The notes beneath the pieces are model-generated. The model searched no databases. It had not been told where the DNA came from and saw only the letters and a list, made by a program, of their open reading frames with translations. From Chlorobiota bacterium (lineage in GTDB: Bacteria > Bacteroidota > Ignavibacteria > OLB7), in assembly GCA_028287785.1 (NCBI GenBank), contig JAQBOZ010000022.1:1-64000 (forward strand): DNA of 64,000 nucleotides, given 5' to 3'. This document shows, in pieces, positions 1-9,306 of the stretch. A program made the translations under genes and the position numbers. The stretch's first letter is position 1. Each line of letters opens with the position of its first letter.

Positions 1-134
1 CTCGATTGGCGCATTGTCCCAGCAGTTGCCCCGGCGGCTCATGCTCGGGATCATCGACCAGTCGGCCAGCAGTTGCCGATAGTCTCCGGAGCCGCATCGC
101 GAAACTCTTGTGTGTAGATCTTCTGTGTTGCCAT
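1..134 (-). mobile_element. IS3-family transposase remnant, internally deleted, runs off the left edge
   Basis: On the minus strand an ATG at 134 opens a peptide beginning MATQKIYTQEFRDAA, which looks like the N-terminus of an IS3-family OrfA. Near position 97 the frame changes and the sequence reads GDYRQLLADWSMIPSM then SRRGNCWDNAPIE. That second stretch is the characteristic late part of the IS3 OrfB DDE integrase domain, and it continues past base 1. The start of orfA is therefore joined directly to the end of orfB, with the intervening roughly 1 kb missing. The fusion is out of frame, so no functional transposase is made. What I see is the two motifs and the frame break; the deletion is inferred from normal IS3 architecture. 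Confidence 0.75.
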
Positions 135-333
135 GACATACCTCCGCGGGAAAGATACTCCCGTTGATCGATGTCTACTATATCGGGGCACGTCCAGTCG
201 GGGATCGGGGGAAGGTTCGGCGATATTCATCTCACGGAACAATTCCTTTTTCTCGACCGAAGCGGCTCCGCGCTCGATCGCACTCTGGGACGACGTGGCT
301 GTATAACGCCGAACATCACGCGCGGACCAGGGC

Positions 334-1446
334 TCACCTGCCCCCTTCCATCTGCCGCCCTCCGGTCATCATGTCGATCAGACCTTGCGGAGTGTCAGCA
401 CCGAAACACATGATGAGGTTTGCCGCAGACTCAGCCGCCGCTGCCGCTCCACGGGGAAACATCTCCGCCTCATACGCGGCGATCGCCGCATCGATGTCGC
501 CGGGATGCGCGATGATCGCCTTCGCCAACTCGGCTCCATCGAGCATCGCGAGGTTTGCCCCCTCCCCCGCGAACGGCGACATCAGATGCGCGGCATCCCC
601 GATCAGCGTCACGCCAGAACGACGCTCCCAGCGGAACCCGACCGGCAGCGCGTAGATGGGGCGCGGCACAAGGTCGCCATCACCGTTCGTGATCAGTGCC
701 AGCAGGCGCTTGTCCCAACCGGCGTAATGCTCCAGCAGGGATTGTCGTGTAAGGTCGGTCTTGACCCAGTCCGCAGGGGTTTTCAGCGCGGCATAGACGC
801 AGAGTTCGCCATCGCTCTCGCGGTGGGCGATAAAGCCCTTCTCATCCGACAGCGCGAACATCAGCCCCTGACCGACAAGCCCGGCCAGATCAGGATGCCG
901 AACATCGGCGTCCAGGATACGCATCTCGACAAACGAGAGGCCGGAATACTCCGGCGCAACATCCGACAGCAACGGGCGCACTCTCGATCGCGCGCCATCC
1001 GCGCCGATGATGGTATCCCTGGTTATCGTCCTGCCATCGGCAAAGGTCACGGTATAGCCGCCGCCATCGGCTGGCCGCACATCAGCGACGCGCGAGTCCC
1101 AACGGACGGTTCCCCCGGGCAGAGAAGCAAGCAGCAGATCGCGTAAATCACCACGGTCCACCTCGGGGCGGAGGCCGTTGCCATCCTCCTCCATTCTGAC
1201 GGTGCCGGTCTTGTCGAGGATACGCATGGCATCACCCCCCTCCAGGGTGATGGCGCGGAACGCATCGTAGAGATCGGCGGCCCGCAGCGCAGCCTGGCCG
1301 GACTCCTCGTGCATATCGAGCATTCCCCCCTGGTGACGGGCAGTGGCCGAAGCATCGAGATCGTGGATTTCAACGTCGATGCCGTGCAGGTGGAGGATGC
1401 GGGCGAGCATAAGGCCGCCCAGACCGGCGCCGATAACGGTGATCAT
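334..1446 (-). CDS. FAD-dependent monooxygenase, TetX-like
   Basis: 370 residues, the normal length for single-component aromatic-hydroxylase-type flavoproteins. The N-terminal GAGLGG (residues 6-11) is the dinucleotide-binding GxGxxG loop. GADGARSRVR (148-157) is the conserved DG motif. GDAAHLMSPFAGEGANLA (283-300) is the second FAD-binding GD motif and closely resembles the TetX/PhzS-type version. The product should be a cytosolic NAD(P)H- and FAD-dependent hydroxylase. The family includes tetracycline-inactivating TetX, but similarity at this level does not prove tetracycline as substrate. The ATG at 1446 has an AAGGAA Shine-Dalgarno-like stretch about six bases upstream. The gene stands alone, separated from the cupin gene by 216 bases. 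Confidence 0.88.
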   Translation of the reverse strand: MITVIGAGLGGLMLARILHLHGIDVEIHDLDASATARHQGGMLDMHEESGQAALRAADLYDAFRAITLEGGDAMRILDKTGTVRMEEDGNGLRPEVDRGDLRDLLLASLPGGTVRWDSRVADVRPADGGGYTVTFADGRTITRDTIIGADGARSRVRPLLSDVAPEYSGLSFVEMRILDADVRHPDLAGLVGQGLMFALSDEKGFIAHRESDGELCVYAALKTPADWVKTDLTRQSLLEHYAGWDKRLLALITNGDGDLVPRPIYALPVGFRWERRSGVTLIGDAAHLMSPFAGEGANLAMLDGAELAKAIIAHPGDIDAAIAAYEAEMFPRGAAAAAESAANLIMCFGADTPQGLIDMMTGGRQMEGGR

Positions 1447-1662
1447 GAAGTTTCCTTTGGTATACGTATGCGGTTCGATGCCGATTAATGAAATTCACTG
1501 CTCTGGCAGAACGGAGCAACCAACTTATTTTATATCCCTTCCAACGATAAATCCATGCAGTGACGACCTCCACGTCATGGCCTTCTTTTGTCAGGTAAAC
1601 CTGGCACCACAGATAGATCACTCTTCCAGGATATTGGCATGCGCTCTTCGCCCAATGGAACG

Positions 1663-1998
1663 TTACCCAAGCGGGATATAATCATAGTCGCCGATCCCTT
1701 GCAGTATCAGAAATGTCGCTGATATCTCTCCGGCATTAACCACGCGGTGCGGTCGACCCGGCGGGACCGAATGGGTATCGCCAGAGCCGAGTCGAACCTC
1801 TTCGTCAGGTTCGCGCAGGAGGATTCCGATCTCCCCCTCGATCACATAAAACGTATCCTGAACGTTGCTGTGGCAATGCCAGGGGACCGACTGCGTTGGC
1901 GAGATTTGAAGCTCGCTGATGCGGAACCCAGGACGTTCGGCGTGGCGCGCCCGGCGCTCGACCTTGTAGAGATGACTGGCGTCACCGATTGATTCCAT
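1663..1998 (-). CDS. Small cupin-fold protein
   Basis: 111 residues forming one cupin beta-barrel. Cupin motif 1 is PWHCHSNVQDTFYVIEGEIG, giving His-x-His and a downstream Glu-Gly, although the usual Glu metal ligand is replaced by a QDTFYV segment. Motif 2 is the PPGRPHRVVNAG stretch with its single His. Proteins of this size bind a metal ion and act as isomerases, oxygenases or sugar-binding sensors; the substrate cannot be told here. The ATG is preceded by GGAGGAAGG, a very strong ribosome binding site almost touching the start. It lies in the same orientation as the monooxygenase downstream of it and could be co-transcribed, but the 216-base gap argues only weakly for that. Confidence 0.8.
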   Translation of the reverse strand: MESIGDASHLYKVERRARHAERPGFRISELQISPTQSVPWHCHSNVQDTFYVIEGEIGILLREPDEEVRLGSGDTHSVPPGRPHRVVNAGEISATFLILQGIGDYDYIPLG

Positions 1999-2136
1999 CC
2001 TTCCTCCGATGGGCTCTGCCCGATTGATGCTGGCTGATACGGTTTCGATTCATCGATATCTCTCTTAATCCCCCTTGCATTGAGTAATGGGGCTCGTTCA
2101 TAGACGGAGCGAGAATCCATTGGTTATCGCAGACTA

Positions 2137-2778
2137 TTACGTAACCCTGAGTATGATCTTGCTTCCATCAGGCAGACCGTGAGTCTTCCGCGCCAGAAAT
2201 CCATAGAAATGCATCGCTTTGACGGCATCCAATTGAAAGAGGTTATCAACCTCATACTTGCCTCCAAAGATAAACGGGATCTTCGGAACCAAGCGGTTTC
2301 CCGCACTCAGCTGCCCATGCTTGCGCTGCCACTCGACAGACAAAGTATAACCTGTTAGAATATTCCCTCTGCTGGGATCGAGAATTGCCCGCGCCCACTC
2401 CTCCAGACTGGATGCAATGACCTCAACCTCGGCGGTTTCGGGATTAAAGACGCCGATTCCCGACCTGGTCAGACAGAATTGTCCACCAAAAATGTCCGCG
2501 GCAAAGAAAAACAAATCGTCCGTTAATTCCCCATATTCCGCTCTCCATAATTCCGTTGAATTCCATGAGAGAAGACAATCGTTTGCTGCCCCCCCGGCGA
2601 GTGGGTAGACATGAAGAGCCTGGGACAGCGCATAGAAGCCATTCCTGATCAGCAACAATTCCGATAGAGAACGAAGGTGTAGGGAATGGAGACCCATTGA
2701 AATGCCGGGAAGGTCCGGCGCCCCCAGTGCCGGGGAAGCCATTGCACACAATTGTGATAATGCATCAACCGGCTTCAT
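2137..2778 (-). CDS. SMI1/KNR4 (SUKH)-like protein, candidate immunity protein
   Basis: 213 residues with no signal peptide. The central block, residues about 70-140, reads LLSWNSTELWRAEYGEL then FFFAADIFGGQFCL, a short turn, and FNPETAEVEVIASSLEEWA. This is the layout of SMI1/KNR4 (SUKH superfamily) proteins: a FGGQF-type strand-turn, a 'G..FNPETAEVE' strand pair and a 'SLEEW' helix. SUKH proteins are frequent immunity partners of polymorphic toxins. The gene sits 201 bases downstream of, and in the same orientation as, the DUF4157-peptidase gene, the usual toxin-then-immunity order. The family call rests on pattern, not a search. The immunity role is inference. Confidence 0.6.
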   Translation of the reverse strand: MKPVDALSQLCAMASPALGAPDLPGISMGLHSLHLRSLSELLLIRNGFYALSQALHVYPLAGGAANDCLLSWNSTELWRAEYGELTDDLFFFAADIFGGQFCLTRSGIGVFNPETAEVEVIASSLEEWARAILDPSRGNILTGYTLSVEWQRKHGQLSAGNRLVPKIPFIFGGKYEVDNLFQLDAVKAMHFYGFLARKTHGLPDGSKIILRVT

Positions 2779-2979
2779 TGCATTGCTCTTATGATGATCT
2801 GGGAAGTATCAGACAGCAGATATTCTCTGCACAGCGGACAAAATTATTCGGAATCGTTCCAACTTCCTCGCATAAGGCTGATCGCCCATCCAGGCCGATC
2901 TACTGGTTTCACGGCTTTTCACGTTTAGCGGATATAGTAAAGCACATCCTACCAAGCCCGTCACCCCCTGGCATCGGCA

Positions 2980-5577
2980 CTACAATCCCGGCCCGATATC
3001 GTTGACGAAATCGCTGAGGTTGAGGGCCTTGACTGCAACGTCCAGATCGGCAGGCACGGTCACGCCATCGGCCTTGGCCCGTGCCTTCATGTCCGCGATA
3101 AACGTATCGGCCACATCGGTCGAAAGCGTCACCTGCTTGTTGTAGCGCTGCCGCAGACCGATCGCGATCGGCGCGTACGAGTAGTGCCATGCCTCCTCGC
3201 TGTATCCCCCCTTCCGACCTGCCGTGTACGCCTGCACGAACCCCGCCTTCGCCGCGTTCTTCTGGAGCCAGAGCCCAAGGTCGAACAGAGGCCCCGGTGT
3301 CCCCTTTGCCGATGCCGCGGGCGCCCAGTCCGCGCTGGTCGCGGAATTGAAATCGACATCCGTTGCCCAGTGATGCCGCGATGTCCCCGGCAGCGACGAG
3401 AACTTCAGGATGATCGCCAGACGATTTGCCGAGGGCTCCGCAAGCCACTTCTTGGAATCAATCCCCTTCTTGCGATCCCCGCCGATGAAAAAGCTGGTCG
3501 GGAAGGATTCGGTATCGGGCGATCCCCGCAGGAATAACTTGTTGTAGACAAGCTGTGCCTGTGCCGATCCTCCCGTCGGGCCCGATACCCGCTCGGAATA
3601 GAGGCGCAGGCCGGAGATGATTTTGACTGTCACCGGCGGCGCGGGGGAAATGGCGTTCAGCTTTGCAACCGCGGTTTCAACACGGAGCCGGATGCGCTCG
3701 TAGATCTTGTCCGCCAGCGGCAGCCGCCCGGTCAGGAACGCAAGCCGATCGGCGGCGGTAAACGCATCGATATCGGCAAGAATATCCTCGTCCGCCTTGC
3801 CATCGAGCAGGGCGGGATCGGTCAGGAATGCCCGGACCGGCCGCAGGAAAGCCTCCTTCGAGCGCGTTCCGGTTGTGCCGAGCGAGCCGAACGACGGCGC
3901 CTCGATCGTGATCACCGGAACGTTTCCGCCATTCGCGGTTGGGCCGTAGACGCCAAGACTGGTGCCGCCGCCGACCTTGCCCGGCTTGTCCTTTGGATAG
4001 ATGGGGTTGAAGTTCGTGGCGGTGAGCTTGTTGTGCGGGCGATTGCTGTCGTCGGTGATCGTGCTCGCCATCCCGTGCGCCAGCTCGATGGCGGCGGGAT
4101 CGGTGTTGGGATCGGCGAACACACCGGCCTCCTTCGGATTGCTGATGGCGTGCGTGCTGAGGATGCGGTCGGGCTTGAACACCTTGATCAGATCGATAAC
4201 CCCCTGCACCTCCGGCTGAATCGGCGCGCCGGGCGTGTTGACGCAGTCCGTATCCTTCGGCGTTCCGCCGGTGGGGAAGTTCCGATTCAGATCCACCACC
4301 TGACGGTTGCAGCGGTTGCGCCAGAAATGCACGCCGCCAAGTTCATCGGCGATTGCGCCGGCATTGACCCGCGGAACCACGATCGTGTGAAAGAAGAGCG
4401 GCCGTGACCCCTTCGCGGGGGCGGAAAGCTCCGCGACCAGCGATTCCAGCACCTCCCAGCCCGGACGCTCGTCGCCGTGGAAACCGCCCAGAATAAGGGC
4501 GCGCTCCCTGGCCTTGGGGCGACCCGATGGAAAGAAACTGGCCCCGACAGGCAGGGTCTTGTCAACCGGCACGGCCGACGTATCGGCCGGGGGTACCGGC
4601 ATCGCGGGCTGCGCCTTGGGGGCAACCCCACCGGGGTAGTTGGCGGCAAAGGCGATCTCCCCCTGTTGAGGAGCAAGCGGTTGAGGTGCAGCCGGTGGCA
4701 GCGTACCTGTTCCCGGAGTCGCCCCCGTCCCCGCGGCGGGCGGGTTGGCGGCCTGGATGATGTCCTGATCGATCTTGCTCACATCCAGAGGCTTGCGCGC
4801 CATCGCCTGCCGCGATCGGCCGATGACGGACGCCACGCCGCCGGGACGCATCACCCGGTCGGCAACGTGGTCGGCCTCGCGCTCCGCGGAATCGGCAGGC
4901 CGGCTTACGGTGAGCGCCGTGGGGGCCAGCCACTTCCCCCCGCGCGACTGCTGGACCACATGCACAAGCTCGTGCGCCAGAAGCCTCCGCCCATCCGATG
5001 TTCCGGGAGTCCACTCTCCCGCGCCGAACACGATATCCGTGCCGACGGTATAGGCGCGGGCGCTCATCGCCCTTGCTGATGTGGCCGCGGCGTCATCGCT
5101 GTGGATACGGACACCGCTGAAATCATGGCCGAGGCGATCGCCGAAATCGGTCGCGATATCCGGTTCAAGCGATCGGCCGCCTGAACGGGTTCCGTTCTTC
5201 AACTCCTGGAAGGGCGCGCTCCCCTCCCTGCCATCGCCCACGCCTTCCCTCTCCTTCTGCCGGCACCGGGGGCAGACGCCGCCACATGCACAGGGAGGCT
5301 GATGCACAGGCGCGGAGGATTTCATCTGAAACCCCGCGGGAACCGCGGAACGCACAGGTATCCGGCTGAAATCGTAAGCGAACCGGGGCGATTGGCCGGC
5401 ACGCGCAGGCTGGTCGGGCACGCCGTTTTGCAACGGCGAAAATCCCGCGTCCGCGTCGTTCCCGGCGGAGCGTTGCGGTGCCTCGTGTTCTTCATCCGCC
5501 AGGGACTGACCATGCTGTACGAGCCTGGCCGATGTGGCCTCCGGCACAGGTTTCTGTTCCACCGCGATAGCACGCAT
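2980..5577 (-). CDS. DUF4157 (eCIS-associated) protein with M14-like and M15-like peptidase domains
   Basis: 865 residues, multi-domain. After a Pro/Gln-rich start there is a Cys cluster CACGGVCPRC (96-105). A DUF4157 domain follows: DFSGVRIHSDDAA near 152-164 and AHELVHVVQQ (201-210) with HELVH. DUF4157 marks effectors and accessory proteins of extracellular contractile injection systems. A Pro-rich linker (280-345) leads to a zinc carboxypeptidase (M14)-like domain with HGDE (His367, Glu370), DLNRNF (429-434), STH (His476) and TIE (Glu559). The C-terminus is VanY/DacY-like (M15): SRHHWATDVD (Ser733, His735, Asp742) and EAWH (Glu795, His798). The pair of peptidase folds suggests attack on peptidoglycan stem peptides. 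No signal peptide is seen, consistent with non-Sec delivery. A SUKH-like gene follows. Confidence 0.82.
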   Translation of the reverse strand: MRAIAVEQKPVPEATSARLVQHGQSLADEEHEAPQRSAGNDADAGFSPLQNGVPDQPARAGQSPRFAYDFSRIPVRSAVPAGFQMKSSAPVHQPPCACGGVCPRCRQKEREGVGDGREGSAPFQELKNGTRSGGRSLEPDIATDFGDRLGHDFSGVRIHSDDAAATSARAMSARAYTVGTDIVFGAGEWTPGTSDGRRLLAHELVHVVQQSRGGKWLAPTALTVSRPADSAEREADHVADRVMRPGGVASVIGRSRQAMARKPLDVSKIDQDIIQAANPPAAGTGATPGTGTLPPAAPQPLAPQQGEIAFAANYPGGVAPKAQPAMPVPPADTSAVPVDKTLPVGASFFPSGRPKARERALILGGFHGDERPGWEVLESLVAELSAPAKGSRPLFFHTIVVPRVNAGAIADELGGVHFWRNRCNRQVVDLNRNFPTGGTPKDTDCVNTPGAPIQPEVQGVIDLIKVFKPDRILSTHAISNPKEAGVFADPNTDPAAIELAHGMASTITDDSNRPHNKLTATNFNPIYPKDKPGKVGGGTSLGVYGPTANGGNVPVITIEAPSFGSLGTTGTRSKEAFLRPVRAFLTDPALLDGKADEDILADIDAFTAADRLAFLTGRLPLADKIYERIRLRVETAVAKLNAISPAPPVTVKIISGLRLYSERVSGPTGGSAQAQLVYNKLFLRGSPDTESFPTSFFIGGDRKKGIDSKKWLAEPSANRLAIILKFSSLPGTSRHHWATDVDFNSATSADWAPAASAKGTPGPLFDLGLWLQKNAAKAGFVQAYTAGRKGGYSEEAWHYSYAPIAIGLRQRYNKQVTLSTDVADTFIADMKARAKADGVTVPADLDVAVKALNLSDFVNDIGPGL

Positions 5578-5947
5578 AACCGACCTTCTCCCATTCGTTT
5601 CACACGATTATTCCAGCATTAATTATTCGGCATATCCCCCTCACCTTCCCGATCTCATATCCGGCGGCATATGATCCGGTCGGTCATGGTGTTCGGGTCG
5701 GGCGGGGAGCATGGTTATCCACGTGGGGAGCGACGGGCGAATAATTGATCATCACCAATTTATGTAATTATAGGCTCTCGCTCTCCACTCGCCAGCCAGC
5801 CGGCGTGAGATGAAAAAAGAGGCCGGATATAACGGCATTCCAACGGGATCGTATGTTTGCAGGCCGGCTGCTGCATCATGCAACGCTCCTTCGGGTAAAA
5901 GCATCATCATGCTTTCCGTCATCAACTTTCAGGCATTTGATTCTCCC
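5578..5947. other. Divergent intergenic region
   Basis: 370 bases between the divergently transcribed DUF4157-peptidase and LD-carboxypeptidase genes. The part at 5740-5775 is markedly AT-rich (including TTTATGTAATTATAGG) and is the best candidate for promoters. A longer in-frame extension of the downstream gene to 5810 exists but lacks similarity to the family and is read as leader. I see no RNA gene or repeat here. Confidence 0.4.
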
Positions 5948-6904
5948 ATGAACATTGCTTCACTGGTTCGCCCTCCGCGTCTCCGCAAGGGGGATCTTAT
6001 CGGCATTGTGGCGCCGGCATCACCTCAGCGGGATGATGAGCGGCTGCGCGCCGGGATCGGGTATTTCGAATCGCTCGGCTATCCGGTCCTCTGCGGCGAA
6101 AACCTCTGGCGCCGTCATGGCTATCTGGCCGGCACCGACGATGAGCGCGCCGCCGATCTCAACGCCATGATCCGCGATCCGCGCGTGCGGTTGATCATCG
6201 CCGGACGTGGCGGCTACGGCGTCACCCGCATACTGGACCGCATCGATTACAAGGCGCTCCGGCGCGACCCGAAGATCATCGTGGGGTTCAGCGATCTCAC
6301 CGCGCTCAACCTCGCGATCATGACGAAGTCGCGCATGGTCAGCTTCTCCGGCGCGATGCCGGGGGTCGATTTCTGGGATGCCGGCAATATCGATCCCTTC
6401 ACCGAGGATATCTTCTGGCGGGGGGTGACATCCATCAGGCCGCTTGGAAATATCGTGCAGATGGAGCCGGATCGTATCATCGGCATGTTTCCCGGAAAAA
6501 GCGAGGGGTGGCTGCTCGGCGGCAATCTCACGCTGCTCGCCAGCACCATTGGAACGCCGTACATGCCGAAGCCCGACGGGGCGATACTGCTTGTGGAGGA
6601 GATCGGCGAGGAGGCATACCGGGTAGACCGGCTGATGTGCCAGCTCTATAACGCGGGGATGCTCGGGAAGATCGCCGGCCTTGCGTTCGGCGCCTTCACC
6701 AACGCCAAACCGACGAGGGTTTCGGTTGACCCGCTTCCGATGGAGGATGTGCTGGAGGAGTATGTGGGGCGCGCCGGGGTTCCGGCGATTCAGGGGGTGC
6801 TCTTCGGCCATATCAAAACCAAGGTCACGCTTCCGCTCGGCGTGGGAGTCCGGATCGACGGGAAGCGGGGCGCCATGCGGGTGCTGGAGGCGGGGGTGTC
6901 GTAA
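5948..6904 (+). CDS. ldcA: LD-carboxypeptidase (muramoyltetrapeptide carboxypeptidase), peptidase family S66
   Basis: 318 residues from the ATG at 5948. This start puts the family's opening RLRKGDLIGIVAPASP near residue 11, as in known LdcA proteins; an upstream ATG at 5810 would add 46 unrelated residues. The enzyme removes the terminal D-alanine from murein tetrapeptides during cytoplasmic cell-wall recycling. The S66 triad is visible: Ser115 in GFSDLTAL, Glu217/218 in VEEIGEEAYRVDR, and His288 in FGHIKTK. The glycine-rich AGRGGYG (85-91) is also characteristic. A GC-rich hairpin follows 25 bases after the stop. It is monocistronic and diverges from the peptidase gene at 2980-5577. Confidence 0.93.
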   Translation: MNIASLVRPPRLRKGDLIGIVAPASPQRDDERLRAGIGYFESLGYPVLCGENLWRRHGYLAGTDDERAADLNAMIRDPRVRLIIAGRGGYGVTRILDRIDYKALRRDPKIIVGFSDLTALNLAIMTKSRMVSFSGAMPGVDFWDAGNIDPFTEDIFWRGVTSIRPLGNIVQMEPDRIIGMFPGKSEGWLLGGNLTLLASTIGTPYMPKPDGAILLVEEIGEEAYRVDRLMCQLYNAGMLGKIAGLAFGAFTNAKPTRVSVDPLPMEDVLEEYVGRAGVPAIQGVLFGHIKTKVTLPLGVGVRIDGKRGAMRVLEAGVS

Positions 6905-6928
6905 CGGGAACATGCCGGATATGGTAAC

Positions 6929-6973
6929 GGCCGCGCCGGATGACATCATCTCCGGCGCGGCCGCTCTCGTTTT
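6929..6973 (+). terminator. Rho-independent terminator after ldcA
   Basis: A 12-bp GC-rich stem (GGCCGCGCCGGA paired with TCCGGCGCGGCC) has a 10-base loop and is followed on the plus strand by CTCTCGTTTTCG. It lies between convergent genes and may also stop the minus-strand transcript of the next gene. Confidence 0.7.
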
Positions 6974-7005
6974 CGTGGCACTGCATCCCTCGGGATTGAT
7001 GCCGG

Positions 7006-8700
7006 CTAGGCCTTCATGCGCGCCCCTTCATCCTCCACCGTGAAGATCCACGCGGCGATCTTTCCGGCGGGAATCGTCTTGAACTCCTCCCAGTGATCGT
7101 GTGTGAAGTTCAGGCGGCTGGAGCTGTCATCGGCCGCTTCGGCTCCCCCGGTCTCCGCCTTGATCCTGGCGAAACGGTCCTGCCAGCGGCGGATGTTCTC
7201 CTCGCGAAGATCCACCCATCCGGCGGCGGCCCATGTATCGATCGCCGCGGCATCGGTCGGAATCTCCCACTCGCCACGGAACGGCGGGATCTTGATCGAT
7301 TCGCCGCGCAGCAATGTCCGACCATCGCCGAGGAGAATCGGAATGCCGATCGAGATGATGCGGCTGCGGAGATCGCGGTTGGCGCCGACCACGGCCTGGG
7401 CCGCCGCCGCTATCTGCGAGGCATCGCCGGCCATCACGCTCTCCACCGAACCGGCAACCAGGCCAAGGATATGCGCCTCGAACAGAAGCTTGGACAGGCG
7501 GGGCGGGCCGAGCATCTCGAACGCCACCGATGGTATCCCCGATTCCTCCTCCAGCCGCGCCAGCCGCTCCAGCGCGCGACCCCGGAGATAGCCTCCACGG
7601 TAGGTGGGGCCGTAGACCGCGCCATCGAGCGCGGCCACAACATCGTGGCCGGAGTTGCCCCCCTTCAGCTCGAAGACCACCGCCTCGGCGATCTCCTCGG
7701 GTGTGATCATCTCCATCTGTCCCAGCGATGAAATCGCCTCGAACTCCCCGCGCGAGAAGATGCCGTTCTCGCCGGTATCGATAAACGGCGCCTTCAGGTT
7801 TTCGCCCGTCGGCTCGGCGGCGTCCGGCTGCTTCAGGCTGAGCGTGCCGTCCAGCTTCACGCCACGCTCCGGCGGGCAATCGACCAGCGGGATCGGGCGC
7901 CCACGGCGGAGCACCTCGCCATGCTCGATCCGCTTCCAGGCGATCGTCGCGGTCGGCTTGATCTCCTTGATGATCGGGCCATCGGGGGTGCGCCCCATCA
8001 GGAACAGGAGCAGCGTCTGCGCGCCGGCGATCGAGCTTTTGCTGAGAAGGATGCGCGACGGGCGCTCCTCCGAGTGCGTATAGGGGATATTCAGCCCCAT
8101 CCCGCCGGAACCGGCCGTGCCGATCTTGATATACATCGCCGCGCCGCAATCCTTCAACCCCTTGTAGAGGATCTGGATATGCCTGATAAGCTGCGGCGTG
8201 TAGAGCGTCGAAAGGAGGCGTTCCATGCTCTCCTGCTCTCCCGCCCCCTTCTCGAACGCGCCGATCACGCTCCGGGCGCTGCTGTAGATATCCTGGTAGG
8301 CGATCGCCGTCGCGGTGTTGATGCAGTCGATCACGGCGTCCGGACGATGTTCGGCCAGAAGCTGGTAGAGCGCGGCATTATCGAGGATATCATCGGTAAG
8401 ATCATCCAGGATATCGTTGATCATCCGGCGGCGGGTAATCGGATCGGCCAGAAGCTGTTCGCGCGGGATAACGCGCTCATCGAACCGACCGAAGATATTT
8501 CCCCACCAGGGGATCAGGGTGATTGCGGCATCCGGCGGAATCTCCCGCTGGAGATGCGCCACCGCGTCGCGTGCCTCGGCCTCGTTGAGCGAGGTGATGA
8601 TGACGCGCGCCGGACGATCGGCGATCAGGCGACGGCAGACCGATGAGCCCACAAGGCCCCAGCCGCCAAGTACGAGAACTGTCTTACCAGATATATCCAT
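7006..8700 (-). CDS. Large NAD(P)-binding Rossmann-fold protein (SDR/epimerase-like)
   Basis: 564 residues from the ATG at 8700 (a TTG sits directly before it). The N-terminus reads ISGKTVLVLGGWGLVGSSVC, a strand followed by a GGxGxxG dinucleotide-binding loop as in extended SDR/NAD-dependent epimerases, and 'PDAVIDCINTATAIAY' near residue 125 fits the second half of such a fold. The remaining 350 residues, including IKIGTAGSGGMGLNIPYTHS and a long helical C-terminus, do not match an enzyme I can name. The protein is about twice the usual SDR length, so a fused second domain is likely. No signal peptide or membrane segment is visible. It is separated from ldcA by a terminator and is probably monocistronic. 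Confidence 0.65.
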   Translation of the reverse strand: MDISGKTVLVLGGWGLVGSSVCRRLIADRPARVIITSLNEAEARDAVAHLQREIPPDAAITLIPWWGNIFGRFDERVIPREQLLADPITRRRMINDILDDLTDDILDNAALYQLLAEHRPDAVIDCINTATAIAYQDIYSSARSVIGAFEKGAGEQESMERLLSTLYTPQLIRHIQILYKGLKDCGAAMYIKIGTAGSGGMGLNIPYTHSEERPSRILLSKSSIAGAQTLLLFLMGRTPDGPIIKEIKPTATIAWKRIEHGEVLRRGRPIPLVDCPPERGVKLDGTLSLKQPDAAEPTGENLKAPFIDTGENGIFSRGEFEAISSLGQMEMITPEEIAEAVVFELKGGNSGHDVVAALDGAVYGPTYRGGYLRGRALERLARLEEESGIPSVAFEMLGPPRLSKLLFEAHILGLVAGSVESVMAGDASQIAAAAQAVVGANRDLRSRIISIGIPILLGDGRTLLRGESIKIPPFRGEWEIPTDAAAIDTWAAAGWVDLREENIRRWQDRFARIKAETGGAEAADDSSSRLNFTHDHWEEFKTIPAGKIAAWIFTVEDEGARMKA

Positions 8701-9306
8701 CAATTTCGGAGGTAGCCCTGGAAGGAGCGCCAGGCACGATCCCCGCAGCCCGGAGATTGCTCTTCGGTGTTTGTCTGCCGGCGATATCGGCGCCCCTGCC
8801 GTGCGGAATGAGTAAGGCCGACCCGACGGGTGCGGTCGGTTCGGGAAAAGCGGATGAACTTAGCAAAATCCGCCGGGGCCACCAAGATCGGAAGGCCCCG
8901 CGCCGGATTGGTATCACCTCCCGTGCGATCGATATCGTAACAGAATCGCCCTCCGTACATTTATTGATCGCGGCATGTGAGAGATATCGAACACTCCGAT
9001 GTTTATTACTACGTCGGATATGGAGCTTTCCATTGGCGGGCCGTCGCCCGACCGATATCAGCTAAACGACGGCTTCCGAATATCCCTTCCGAATCGCGGC
9101 ATGTGGCCGCACCTCTCTGAAAGGAAAGGCTTTACCGACCCCGCTGGTTCTGCAACCATTAGTTTCAATTCCCGCGCAGCCGGACGGCACCGTAATTGCG
9201 CGGAAACATCGATTTGTGATGGCGCGTTTTTCCGGACGCGACATCATTGTTCAACTGACTGTATTAGGCATTTTGATGGCTCACTTTAACATACTGGAGA
9301 AACGCA
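8701..9306. other. Long intergenic region upstream of a T9SS cargo gene
   Basis: 606 bases between divergent genes without a convincing ORF. GC content drops toward 9,200-9,300, where TTTTGATGGCTCACTTTAAC precedes the ribosome binding site of the downstream gene, so its promoter is probably there. A small hairpin (CCGACC paired with GGTCGG) lies near 8818-8840. No RNA family was recognised. Confidence 0.35.
9294..9304 (+). promoter_or_regulatory. Ribosome binding site shared with the next cargo gene
   Basis: CTGGAGAAACG just before the ATG at 9307. The same 11 bases occur at 11531-11541 before the ATG at 11545, and GGAGAACG precedes the ATG at 13796. A GGAG Shine-Dalgarno at this spacing fixes the starts of all three genes. 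Confidence 0.6.

Noticed and set aside
334-1446. Specific naming of the monooxygenase as a tetracycline-inactivating TetX
   Set aside because: Motifs fit the wider TetX-like group only; substrate-contacting residues were not compared, so no resistance function is claimed.
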